Positions 16,290 to 25,400 of a stretch of 64,000 bases of DNA are shown here, piece by piece. The stretch is from assembly GCF_003399645.1 (NCBI RefSeq), contig NZ_NBXD01000021.1, forward strand, positions 16,383 to 80,382, given 5' to 3'. Under the pieces are notes generated by a model. The model was not told the DNA's origin and did not search any database. It saw only the letters and a program-made list of their open reading frames with translations. This DNA comes from Subtercola boreus (GTDB taxonomy: Bacteria > Actinomycetota > Actinomycetes > Actinomycetales > Microbacteriaceae). Position numbers and translations under genes: made by a program. Each line of letters starts with the position of its first letter. The stretch's first letter is position 1.

Positions 16290-17564
16290 TCAGATGGCCT
16301 TGACGTCGAGGTCGGCGGCAGCGGCGGTGTCGGGGGCGACGAAGGCGAAGGAGGTGAATCCGGATGCCGCGGCACGGTCGAGCTGCGCCTTCGTGTTCTT
16401 CGTGCGCTTCTCGAGTCGCACGCGGGTGCCGGCGGCGATGAGCTCGGTCTTCAGCGCGACCAGCTGCGCCGGGGTGGCGGATGCTTCGTGCAGGAGGAGC
16501 AGGGCATCCGTCGCCCCCGTGACATCCGCCTGCAGAAGGTCGACGATGCGCTCGAAGCCGATCGAGAAACCGCACGCGGCGACGTCGGTGCCGAGAAAAC
16601 GGCCGATCATGCCGTCGTAGCGGCCGCCTCCCCCGAGTGAGAAGGTGAAGTCGGGGTGGGCGATCTCGAAGATCGTGCCCGTGTAGTAGCCCATACCGCG
16701 CACGAGGAACGGGTCGAAGTGCAGGCGCGCCGGGTCGACGACTTCGGCGAGTGCGGCCAAGTCCGCGATGAGGGCCGGGTCGATGCCCGCGGGCAGTGCC
16801 TTGGTGATGGCGCGCACGCCGAACGGGTTGAACTCCTTCGTCGTGATGCGGTGGAAGAACTTCTCGAGCGTATCGACCGCGTCCGGCGTGGCATCACGCT
16901 CGCGGAGCTCGGCGACGACGCCCTGCTCACCCACCTTGTCGAGCTTGTCGATGGTGATCAAGACCTGCGGATGCTCGGCTGAGGTGAATCCGAACACCTC
17001 GAGCATCGCCGTGAGCAGTCGACGGTCGTTGATGCGGATCGTGCACCCCTCGAGCCCCAGCTCGTCGAGCGTGGCGAGGGTGGCGGTGATGATCTCGGCC
17101 TCGGCGAGCTGGCTGGGCTCCCCGATGATGTCGATGTCGCACTGCACGAACTGGCGGTAACGACCCTTCTGCGGGCGCTCGGCGCGCCAGACCGGCGCGA
17201 TCTGGATGGCCCGGAAGACGCTCGGCAGCTCACCGCGGTGGCTGGCGTAGAACCTGGCGAGCGGAACGGTGAGGTCGAAGCGCAGGCCCAGGTCGGCGAG
17301 CTGCTGTGCGTCGTCCGCCGCGGCAGCCGCCTCGATCTCGGCCTGCGGCAGCGCGCGCTTGAGCACACTGAAGCTGAGCTTCTCGTTGTCGCCGCCGAGC
17401 CCGGAGTGCAGGAGCTCGATGTCCTCCATCACGGGTGTCTCGATCTCGTCGAACCCGTGGGCGGTGTACGAACGACGGATGATGCCGAGCGCACGTTCGC
17501 GCGTCGCCTTCTCGGCGGGCAGAAAGTCGCGCATGCCGCGGGGCGGGGTTATTGCTTGGGCCAT
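16290..17564 (-). CDS. hisS: Histidyl-tRNA synthetase
   Basis: A 424-aa class II synthetase that charges tRNA-His. The sequence shows PPRGMRDFLPAEKATRE at the N-terminus, the motif 2 region APVWRAERPQKGRYRQF, the histidine-specific motif LVRGMGYYTGTIFE and motif 3 in GGGGRYDGMIGRF with GFSIGFERI. A C-terminal anticodon-binding domain follows (about residues 325-424). The ATG at 17564 (MAQAITPPRG) is preferred to an upstream GTG in frame. It is transcribed alone; palindrome A follows the stop. Confidence 0.95.
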   Translation of the reverse strand: MAQAITPPRGMRDFLPAEKATRERALGIIRRSYTAHGFDEIETPVMEDIELLHSGLGGDNEKLSFSVLKRALPQAEIEAAAAADDAQQLADLGLRFDLTVPLARFYASHRGELPSVFRAIQIAPVWRAERPQKGRYRQFVQCDIDIIGEPSQLAEAEIITATLATLDELGLEGCTIRINDRRLLTAMLEVFGFTSAEHPQVLITIDKLDKVGEQGVVAELRERDATPDAVDTLEKFFHRITTKEFNPFGVRAITKALPAGIDPALIADLAALAEVVDPARLHFDPFLVRGMGYYTGTIFEIAHPDFTFSLGGGGRYDGMIGRFLGTDVAACGFSIGFERIVDLLQADVTGATDALLLLHEASATPAQLVALKTELIAAGTRVRLEKRTKNTKAQLDRAAASGFTSFAFVAPDTAAAADLDVKAI

Positions 17565-17629
17565 GCCCCAATTCTGCCAGTGGCGTGGGGACATGGCCGC
17601 CCGGGCGTGCTGCCCTCTAGGGTGTTTGC

Positions 17630-17677
17630 ATGGGTTCTGCCAGTCTGACGACGTCGTCGGGGCGTGCTGCCCTCTAG
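17630..17677 (+). other. 15-codon minigene created by the duplication
   Basis: The first ATG copy at 17630 reads MGSASLTTSSGRAAL then TAG. This TAG is also the first three bases of the second -10 box (17675-17680). It has the same presumed leaderless start as the real gene 57 bp downstream, so a short peptide may be made whenever the first promoter copy fires. Its function is unknown and may be nil. Confidence 0.45.
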
Positions 17678-17680
17678 GGT
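17675..17680 (+). promoter_or_regulatory. -10 box of the acyltransferase gene (leaderless type)
   Basis: TAGGGT is followed by 6 nt and the ATG at 17687, with no Shine-Dalgarno. An identical box lies at 17618-17623 ahead of the minigene. Confidence 0.5.
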
Positions 17681-17686
17681 GTTTGC

Positions 17687-19060
17687 ATGGGTTCTGCCAG
17701 TCTGACGACGTCGTCGATCGACCTCTCCAAGCGTGACCTGACGCTCGACATCGCCCGGGTGTTCTGCGTGTTGCTCGTCGTCGTCATCCACCTGCTGATG
17801 GTCGGCGTCGGGTTCGGCTCCGACGGCCAGCTCCTCGTCTCCCGTCCTCTCGGCGACCAGCCGTGGTTCGCCGCTGTGACGTGGATCGGCCAGATCATGC
17901 CGCTCTTCTTCGTGGTGGGCGGGTTCGCGAGTCTCACGGCCTGGCGGAGCACCCGGCGCCGAGGCGGCACGGCCGCAGACTTCGTGCGCACCCGCGTGCT
18001 GCGCCTCGCCCAGCCGGTGCTGCCGCTGTTCGTCTTCTACGTGATCGTCATCGGCGGCGCCCGGCTCATCGGCATCGATCCCGCGCTGCTCGACACCGTC
18101 GTGGTCGGCGCGGGTTCGCCGCTCTGGTTCCTCGCCGCCTACGGTCTCTGCCAGGCCCTCGTGCCGACGATGGCCGGCTTGCACGCCCGGTCACCCCGGG
18201 GCACTCTGGCCGTTCTGCTCGTCGGAGCGGTGGTGGCGGATGCCCTGCGGTACTCCAGCGGAATCGACGCCGTGGGCCTCGCCAACCTCTTTTTCGTGTG
18301 GCTGCTGGTGCAGCAGCTCGGGTTCTGGTACGCCGACGGCTGGTTCGACCGGCGGCGGTGGTGGCAGCTCGTGGCGATCGCGGCAGTGGCGTACGCGTCC
18401 CTGTTCCCGCTCACCGGGATCGGGCCGTACAGCGACGACATGCTGACGAACCTGAACCCTCCCACGCTGCCGCTGGTCGCGCTCGCGCTCGGGCAGGCGT
18501 GCATTCTGAGGCTGCTGCGGCCAGCTCTGGCGGCGCTCATGAACACGCACGCCACCCGCGCCTTCGTGTTCGTGGTCGGGTCGCGGCTGATGACGATCTA
18601 CCTCTGGCACCTTCCGGTGATCATCCTGCTGTCGGGAGCGGCGCTGCTCATCCCCGGCGCGTCACCGACGCCCGCGGGCCCCGTGTGGTGGTGGAGCCGC
18701 ACGATCGTCTTCGTGCTCGTGATGGCGGCGCTGTTCGGGCTGTCGTTCCTGGTGGGGCGCTGGGAGAAGCCGCGAGAGGTGGGAGCGACTCCCCCGGGCC
18801 GCATCGTGGCCCTGGCGGCCGTGCTGACCTTCGTGCCGGCGTTCTGCGTGATGCAGTTCTTCCTCGACCTGCCGTTCGCGGTACTCGGCGCGGTGTTCTA
18901 CGGCACGGCGGTTCTGCTTCTCGGCCGGTGGCCCGGTGGGGCCGCGCGTCAGTCGGCGGCGGGAAGGCCCACGATTCCCGCGTCGAACCCGTCAAGCCCG
19001 TCGAACCCGTCGACCCCGTCGAACGTGTCGTCTGCCGGGACGGCGCCCCGGGCATCCTGA
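17687..19060 (+). CDS. Acyltransferase 3 family integral membrane protein
   Basis: A protein of 457 aa with about ten hydrophobic helices. The N-terminal DLTLDIARVFCVLLVVVIHL, with a conserved His in the first helix, and MPLFFVVGGFASLTAWR match the acyltransferase_3 family, which O-acylates exported sugars or peptidoglycan-linked glycans. The ATG at 17687 follows a leaderless-type -10. The last 37 residues (Ser/Pro/Asn-rich) are encoded over the antisense end of mazG, a 112-bp convergent overlap containing 9-bp repeats. The acceptor is not known. Confidence 0.8.
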   Translation: MGSASLTTSSIDLSKRDLTLDIARVFCVLLVVVIHLLMVGVGFGSDGQLLVSRPLGDQPWFAAVTWIGQIMPLFFVVGGFASLTAWRSTRRRGGTAADFVRTRVLRLAQPVLPLFVFYVIVIGGARLIGIDPALLDTVVVGAGSPLWFLAAYGLCQALVPTMAGLHARSPRGTLAVLLVGAVVADALRYSSGIDAVGLANLFFVWLLVQQLGFWYADGWFDRRRWWQLVAIAAVAYASLFPLTGIGPYSDDMLTNLNPPTLPLVALALGQACILRLLRPALAALMNTHATRAFVFVVGSRLMTIYLWHLPVIILLSGAALLIPGASPTPAGPVWWWSRTIVFVLVMAALFGLSFLVGRWEKPREVGATPPGRIVALAAVLTFVPAFCVMQFFLDLPFAVLGAVFYGTAVLLLGRWPGGAARQSAAGRPTIPASNPSSPSNPSTPSNVSSAGTAPRAS

Positions 19061-19719
19061 ACCGGCGCCTGCTCCGCCTCACGGATCTCGGACTGCAACC
19101 CTCGGAGGGTCGCCCGCAGCGCCCGCTCGGCATCGAAGCCCTGGGCCTTCGCTGAGGCGACGATCGCCAGCAGCAGCGAGCCGAGCTCGTCTTCGTCGCC
19201 GACCGGGATGCTCGCCGGCGCATCGGCTTCGAGCAACCCCACCTTCTGCGCTTTGCCGAGCAGCTTGTCGGCGAGCGCCAGCGAGGGCATGCCCTGGGGA
19301 ACCCCGTCGAGGACGCTCGTTCGTCCGGGCTTCTCCGTGCGCTTCAGATCGTCCCACATGCCCACGACGTCGTCGGCCGTGTGCGCTTCGACGTCACCGA
19401 AGACGTGCGGATGCCGCCCCACCATCTTCGCCGTCATGTGAGCCGCGACATCCTGGATGTCGAACGCCTCCCCCGGAGTGTGGGCCGCGAGGTCGGCGTG
19501 GAAGACGACCTGGTAGAGAACGTCTCCGAGCTCCTCGAGCAGGTCGTCACGGGTGCCGACCTCGATCGCCTCGATGAGTTCGTGCGACTCCTCGACGAGG
19601 TACTGCACCAGGGACTCGTGCGTCTGCTCGGCGTCCCACGGGCATCCACCCGGCGCCCGCAGCCGCGCGGTCACGGCGATGAGTTCGTCGAGCTTCGAGG
19701 GGGGTGTCTTCTCGGTCAC
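18949..19719 (-). CDS. mazG: MazG family nucleoside triphosphate pyrophosphohydrolase
   Basis: A 256-aa housecleaning enzyme that hydrolyses (d)NTPs to NMP and pyrophosphate. The metal-binding helices are seen in LVEESHELIEAI and LLEELGDVLYQVVFHAD (EExxE ... ExxD pattern), preceded by CPWDAEQTHESL, which is typical of MazG. The start is GTG at 19719. The C-terminus after about residue 225 is an acidic Asp/Gly/Phe repeat tail, the antisense of the Ser/Pro tail of the convergent acyltransferase. It neighbours eno/hisS on one side and mfd on the other, as in other actinobacteria. Confidence 0.9.
   Translation of the reverse strand: MTEKTPPSKLDELIAVTARLRAPGGCPWDAEQTHESLVQYLVEESHELIEAIEVGTRDDLLEELGDVLYQVVFHADLAAHTPGEAFDIQDVAAHMTAKMVGRHPHVFGDVEAHTADDVVGMWDDLKRTEKPGRTSVLDGVPQGMPSLALADKLLGKAQKVGLLEADAPASIPVGDEDELGSLLLAIVASAKAQGFDAERALRATLRGLQSEIREAEQAPVQDARGAVPADDTFDGVDGFDGLDGFDAGIVGLPAAD
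18982..19026. repeat. Five 9-bp tandem repeats in overlapping gene ends
   Basis: The unit GTCGAACCC is repeated five times with small changes. It encodes SNP/SSP-type residues at the end of the acyltransferase on + and DGF/DGV residues at the end of MazG on -. Confidence 0.85.
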
Positions 19720-19830
19720 GGGTGCCTCACGCTACGTGCGCCCGCACGGCGAGGGCGCTTCGATACACTGTAAGTGGTGAGCCGGGAAGTCTGGTCGGCA
19801 GAGTTTTCGACGACGCTTCCGGGAGGCACC

Positions 19831-21111
19831 ATGACCGAGCAACCGCTCACTGCCCAGCTGTTCAGCGACGACCGTTCGGCGGAATCCTCCCGCCTCGGCG
19901 AGATTCTCCGCAAGGAGACCGTGGGTGGCGTCATCCTGGTGATCGCTGCGCTGATCGCCGTCGTGTGGGCCAATTCACCGATCGCCGACAGCTACTTCGC
20001 CCTGCGCGACTTTCGCATCGGGCCCGAGGCGCTGCACCTCGATCTGACCCTCGGCCAGTGGGCGTCCGACGGGTTGCTCGCGATCTTCTTCTTCCTGGTC
20101 GGGCTCGAGCTGAAACGGGAGTTCGTCGCGGGCGAACTGCGCAAGGTCAGCAAGGCGATCGTGCCTGTCTCTGCGGCCGTCGGCGGAGTCATCGTTCCGG
20201 CGCTCGTCTACACGGCCATCAACCTCGCCAGCCCGGAGACGGTGCGCGGCTGGGCCATCCCGACCGCGACCGACATCGCGTTCGCCGTGGCGGTGCTCGC
20301 GATCGTCGGCTCCCGGCTGCCGAGTGCGCTCCGCATCTTCCTGCTCACGCTCGCCGTGGTCGACGACCTCATCGCCATCGCGATCATCGCCTTTGTCTAC
20401 ACCACCGAGATCCAGCTCCTTCCGCTTCTGCTGGCGCTGGTACCGCTCGCGGCCTACACGATCCTCGCCCAGCGGTTCCGTCGGTTCTTCGGCATCCACA
20501 CGTGGGCCCCCTGGCTGATCCTGTTGCCGATCGCGGTCACGGTCTGGGCGCTGATCCACGCCTCGGGTATCCACGCCACGGTCGCCGGTGTGCTGCTCGG
20601 CTTCGCCATTCCTGTCATCCGCAGCCAGGCGAGCGGCGGGCCGGATGCGGGGCCCGGTCTCTCCGAGGTCTTCGAGCACCGCTTCCGCCCGATCTCCACC
20701 GGCTTCGCGGTTCCCGTATTCGCGTTCTTTGCGGCGGGTGTCGCCGTCGGGGGCGCCGAAGGGTTCACGACCGCACTGGCGAGCCCGGTGACGATCGGCA
20801 TCATCGTCGCGCTCGTGCTGGGTAAGCCGGTCGGCATCCTCCTGGCGACGTGGCTGACAACGCGGGCCACGCGGGCGGAGCTCGACCCCTCGATCAAGTG
20901 GATCGATCTCACCGGGGTGGCCTTCCTCGGCGGGATCGGGTTCACCGTCTCGCTCCTCGTCGCCGAACTCAGTTTCGGGCTCGGCAGTGTGCACGACGAT
21001 GACGCCAAGGTCGCCATCCTGGTGGCCTCGGTGCTGGCTGCGCTGCTCGCCATCGCGGTGTTGCGGCCGCGCAACCACCTGTACAAGAAGCTGGAAGAGG
21101 CGCGGAATTGA
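19831..21111 (+). CDS. nhaA: Na+/H+ antiporter NhaA
   Basis: A 426-aa membrane antiporter that exchanges Na+ for H+ in pH and salt homeostasis. The paired acidic residues of the ion site are in [14 protein letters not shown]. Other family features are [28 protein letters not shown] and the gating helix [15 protein letters not shown]; about 12 transmembrane helices are present. The ATG at 19831 has GGGAGG at 19821-19826, so upstream in-frame starts are not needed. The EamA gene follows after one base, suggesting co-transcription. Confidence 0.94.
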   Translation: MTEQPLTAQLFSDDRSAESSRLGEILRKETVGGVILVIAALIAVVWANSPIADSYFALRDFRIGPEALHLDLTLGQWASDGLLAIFFFLVGLELKREFVAGELRKVSKAIVPVSAAVGGVIVPALVYTAINLASPETVRGWAIPTATDIAFAVAVLAIVGSRLPSALRIFLLTLAVVDDLIAIAIIAFVYTTEIQLLPLLLALVPLAAYTILAQRFRRFFGIHTWAPWLILLPIAVTVWALIHASGIHATVAGVLLGFAIPVIRSQASGGPDAGPGLSEVFEHRFRPISTGFAVPVFAFFAAGVAVGGAEGFTTALASPVTIGIIVALVLGKPVGILLATWLTTRATRAELDPSIKWIDLTGVAFLGGIGFTVSLLVAELSFGLGSVHDDDAKVAILVASVLAALLAIAVLRPRNHLYKKLEEARN

Positions 21112-21112
21112 C

Positions 21113-22234
21113 GTGGGGGCGGTGAGGTCTGCGGGTGCCAGCGACGAGGGTGGTGGCACTCTCTCTGGCGTGGCCGGCCGGGGTCCTGGTGCGGCCCGGG
21201 GCACTGATGCGGGCCGGGGCACTGGTGCGGCCCGGGGCACTGATGCGGGCCGGGGCACTGGTGCGGCCCGGGGCACTGATGCGGGCCGGGGCACTGGTGC
21301 GGCCCGGGGCACTGGCGGCCGCTCCGGGGTGGCCCTGTGGCCCGTCGGGCTGGTCGTCGCGGGGCTGGCCTGCCAGGAGATCGGGGCGTCGTTCGCCGTC
21401 GCGCTCTTCCCGACCGTCGGTGCGCTCGGCATGGTCACCCTGCGGCTGGTGTTCTCAGCGATCGTGCTGATGCTCGTCTGCCGCCCGCGGCTCACCGGGT
21501 ACAGCCGCAGCGACTGGATGATCGTGATCGCCTTCGGCCTCGTCGTCGGCGGCATGAACATGCTGTTCTACACGGCACTCGACAGGCTTCCGCTCGGAAC
21601 CACGGTGACCATCGAGGTTCTGGGGCCGCTCATCCTGTCGGTCGTCGTCACTCGACGCGCATCCGCGTGGTTGTGGGCGGTGCTCGCATTCGCGGGGGTG
21701 ATTCTGCTCAGCCAGGGTGGAGCATCCGCTCTCGACCCCATCGGAGTCGCTTTCGCCGCCGGAACCGGAGTGTTCTGGGCGGCCTACATCCTGCTCTCGG
21801 CCCGCACCGGGCAGCGCTTCCCGAAACTCGACGGCATCGCGATCGCAATGGTCGTGGGCGGCGTGATGTCGCTGCCGTTCGGGCTGCTCACCTCGGGGGT
21901 CATCCTCGTGCAGCCGAACGTTCTGCTGCTCGGGCTCGCGGTCGCCCTCCTCTCCTCGACCATCCCGTACGCGTTCGAACTGCTGGCGCTCCGGCGCATC
22001 CCCGAGGCGACCTTCTCTGTTCTGATGAGCCTCGCGCCCGCCATCGCGGCCCTGGCCGGCCTCGTCATCCTCGGCCAGGCACTCACCGGGGTGGAGGCGC
22101 TGGCGATCGCCCTCGTCATCGCGGCGAGCATCGGCGCCGTACGCGCCGCATCCCTCCGCGCGCGCCGCGCCGCGCCGCCGGCCCCCAGCGCTGCTCCCGC
22201 CGCCCCACCGGCCCCCGCTGAGCCACTGGCCTGA
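21113..22234 (+). CDS. EamA family permease (DMT exporter, RhtA-like)
   Basis: A 373-aa protein with about ten transmembrane helices in two EamA repeats (about residues 75-200 and 210-340). The second repeat starts near GVAFAAGTGVFWAAYILLSA and ends with AFELLALRRIPEATFSV, which resembles threonine/homoserine or metabolite exporters. A GTG at 21113 is one base after the nhaA stop. The N-terminal 70 residues are an extra low-complexity Gly/Ala/Arg/Thr segment built from 36-bp tandem repeats; the true start could lie after them. Confidence 0.78.
   Translation: MGAVRSAGASDEGGGTLSGVAGRGPGAARGTDAGRGTGAARGTDAGRGTGAARGTDAGRGTGAARGTGGRSGVALWPVGLVVAGLACQEIGASFAVALFPTVGALGMVTLRLVFSAIVLMLVCRPRLTGYSRSDWMIVIAFGLVVGGMNMLFYTALDRLPLGTTVTIEVLGPLILSVVVTRRASAWLWAVLAFAGVILLSQGGASALDPIGVAFAAGTGVFWAAYILLSARTGQRFPKLDGIAIAMVVGGVMSLPFGLLTSGVILVQPNVLLLGLAVALLSSTIPYAFELLALRRIPEATFSVLMSLAPAIAALAGLVILGQALTGVEALAIALVIAASIGAVRAASLRARRAAPPAPSAAPAAPPAPAEPLA
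21188..21313. repeat. 36-bp tandem repeat, three full copies and a partial
   Basis: Full copies lie at 21188-21223, 21224-21259 and 21260-21295, with a partial one to about 21313. The repeats are in frame and encode a 12-residue unit (GAARGTDAGRGT) in the N-terminal region of the EamA protein. Each copy is itself made of two related 18-bp halves. Confidence 0.93.
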
Positions 22235-22470
22235 CCTGCACCGCGTGATGCGTAAAAGAGGGTGTGCGCGGCGCAGCGTCTGAGCCCGACGCCGCTGCGG
22301 CTCTGATCCTCTTTCAGGCACCGGTTCGACGCGACACGGCATCGCGTCTCGGCTGGCAGAGGGCCGGGGACCCCACTCCGCGGCCGGGGGTCGGTGGGGC
22401 GGGGCAGAGGCGCTACTCCGCGGGGCGATGGGGGGGCGATCGGGGCGATGGGGCGCTGCGCCCGGCCTCG
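22235..22470. other. GC-rich convergent spacer with copies of the mfd 3' end
   Basis: No gene is supported. The 13-bp CTACTCCGCGGGG that forms the mfd stop region at 22471 recurs at 22413, and a shorter version (ACTCCGCGG) lies near 22375. CGGGGCGATGGGG-like words lie between the copies. This looks like slippage or unequal duplication of the gene end. Confidence 0.6.
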
Positions 22471-25400
22471 CTACTCCGCGGGGGCGGCCGCCGAAGCGAC
22501 CGCAGCCGGCGCCGGGAAGATCGCTGCGAGCAGCCCCTCCACCCAAGCGATGAGCTCGGCGTCGGGCAGCGGATGCCCGTTCACCACCGGCATGGGAACC
22601 GACAGCGCCGCTGCCGCACCCATGTACCTGGCCGTCGGGTACATGCGCCGCAGGCGTGCCTGCACCGAGTCCGCGAGCGCGGCCGGAGCCACGCGCAGGT
22701 TCGACCCCATCGCGACGACCTCGGAGAGCCCGGTGCGCTGGGCCAACCGGCGCAGCTTCGAGACCGTGATGAGGTTCGTCACCTGCTCCGGGGGCTCGCC
22801 GTACCGGTCGGTCAGTTCCTCGAGCACCTGGTCGATCTGGCCTTCGGCCGCTGTCGGCGACGATGCCGTCGACAGTTTCTGGTACGCCTCGAGGCGCAGC
22901 CGCTCGCTGTCGACGTACCCCTCGGGAATGTGTGCGTCAACGGGCAGCTCGAGCCGCAGCTCGGTCTGGCCCTCGGCGACATCACCCCGGAAGGTCGAGA
23001 CCGCCTCGCCGATCATCCGCAGATAGAGGTCGAAACCGACTCCGGCGATGTGGCCGGACTGTTCGCCACCGAGCAGGTTTCCGGCACCGCGGATCTCGAG
23101 GTCTTTGAGCGCGACCTGCATCCCCGAGCCGAGTTCGTTGTTGGCCGCGATCGTCGAGAGGCGGTCGTGGGCGGTCTCCGACAGTGGCTTCAGCTCGTCG
23201 TAGAGGAAGTACGCGTACGCCCGCTCTCGTCCCCGGCCGACCCGCCCACGCAGCTGATGGAGCTGCGACAGCCCGTACTTGTCGGCACGGTCGATGATCA
23301 GCGTGTTGGCGTTGGGGATGTCGAGCCCGGTCTCGATGATCGTGGTCGACACGAGAACGTCGAACTTGCGCTCCCAGAAGTCCACGATGACCTGTTCGAG
23401 CAGGTGCTCGGGCAGCTGCCCATGAGCGACGGCTATCCGAGCATCCGGAACCAGCTCGGCGATGTGCGACGCGACCCGGTTGATCGACGAGACGCGGTTG
23501 TGTACGAAGAACACCTGCCCCTCGCGGAGCATTTCGCGGTGGATGGCGGCCGCGATCTGGCGATCGGAGTTCGGGCCGACGTAGGTGAGGATCGGGTGCC
23601 GGTCTTCGGGCGGGGTCGCGAGCGTCGACATCTCGCGGATACCCGTCACCGCCATCTCGAGCGTGCGCGGGATGGGCGTGGCACTCATCGAGAGGATGTC
23701 GACGTTCGTCTTGAGCTTCTTCAGCTTGTCTTTGTGTTCGACGCCGAAACGCTGCTCTTCGTCGATGATCACCAGGCCGAGGTCTTTGAAGACCATCGAC
23801 TCGGTCAGGATGCGATGGGTTCCGATGACCATGTCGATGGTTCCGTCGGCCAGGCCCGCCACCGTCTCGCGGGCCTCCTTGTCGGTCTGGAACCGCGACA
23901 GCGCACGCGTGTGCACTGGAAAACCTGCGAAACGTTCGCTGAAGGTCTCGAGATGCTGGCGAACGAGCAGGGTCGTGGGCACGAGCATTGCGACCTGCTT
24001 GCCCTCCTGGATGGCCTTGAACGCGGCGCGCACGGCGACCTCGGTCTTGCCGAAGCCGACGTCGCCGGCGAGCAGGCGGTCCATCGGGATGGGCCGCTCC
24101 ATGTCGGCCTTGACCTCGTCGATCGTGGTGAGCTGGTCGGGCGTCTCCGCGAACGGGAACGCCTCCTCGAGCTCGCGCTGCCACGGAGTGTCGGGCCCGA
24201 ACGCGTAGCCGCGCGACGCCATGCGGGCCGAGTAGAGCTTCACGAGCTCGACGGCGATGTCACGCACGGCCTTGCGGGCCTTCGTCTTGGCCGCAGACCA
24301 GTCGCTGCCGCCCATCTTCGACAGGGCCGGCGCCTCTCCCCCGACGTAGCGCGTCAGCAGGTCGAGCTGATCGGTCGGAACGTACAGCTTGTCGCCCGGG
24401 TACCCGCGCTTCGACGGAGCGTATTCGATGAGCAGGTACTCCCGCGTCGTCTTGACTGGGTTGCGACCACCGCTCGACACCTCGCGCTGCGTGAGTTCGA
24501 GAAACTTGCCGATGCCGTGCGTCTGGTGCACCACGATATCGCCGGCCTTCAACTGCAAGGGGTCGACGACGTTCTTGCGGCGGGTCGCCAGCTTCTTGAC
24601 CTGTCGACCGTCGTATCCGGCGCTCCGGCCGTAGAACTCGCTCTCGCTAATCAGTGCCAGTTTGATCTCGGGCAGCTCGAAGCCGCTCTCGACGGTCGCC
24701 TTCACGAGATAGGCGATGCCGGGTTCCGGATGCTCGGGGTACCGCTCGACGACCCGCGCCGCAAGCTCCCGCTCGGCGAGAACGTCGCCCGCCCGCTCGA
24801 CGAGCCCGTTGCCCGCCGCCACGACGGCCACGCTCCAGCCCTCGCGGAGGCGGGCCGCGACGTGCTCGAGGGCGCCCTCGACGTTTCCCTGGAAGCTCGG
24901 CACCGCATCGGCCTGGATGCGCACGTAATGCACGTCAGTGCTCACGATGGCTTCAAGATGCTCGTCGACGGATGCCGTACCGCTGTCGAACGTACTCAGG
25001 GTCCACCACGGACGGTGGATGCCGGCGGCGTCGCGCAGGTCGTTCAGCGTGATGAACTCGCCCGATGCCAGGTCTATCGGAGCCTCGGCTCCCGCTGTCG
25101 CGGCGTTCCACGCGGCCGACAGGAATTCGCGGTTCGTCTCTGTCAGGCTGACGGCACGACTCGCCACACGTTCGGGCGAGATGACCGCGATCGCCGAACC
25201 CTTCGGCAGGTAGTGGGTCACGGTGACCAGTCGGTCGAGCAGCGCAGGAGCGAGCGACTCCATCCCCTCGACGGGAATGCCCTGCCCGATCTTCTCGAGC
25301 AGCCCCGACAGGCTCGGGAACTCGTGCTGCATCTCCCGCGCCCGCTGCTTCACCGACTCACTGAGCAGAAGCTCGCGGCTCGGCGGAAGCTCGACGTCGT

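Larger units (their letters stand above)
17603..17716. repeat. 57-bp perfect tandem duplication covering a promoter and gene start
   Basis: Positions 17603-17659 are repeated identically at 17660-17716. Each unit holds TAGGGT, six bases, then ATG and the first ten codons of the acyltransferase gene. Because 57 is a multiple of 3, both ATGs are in one frame. Confidence 0.95.

Noticed and set aside
21188..21313. CRISPR-like regular repeats
   Set aside because: Units are directly adjacent with no unique spacers, in frame in an exporter gene, and there are no cas genes.
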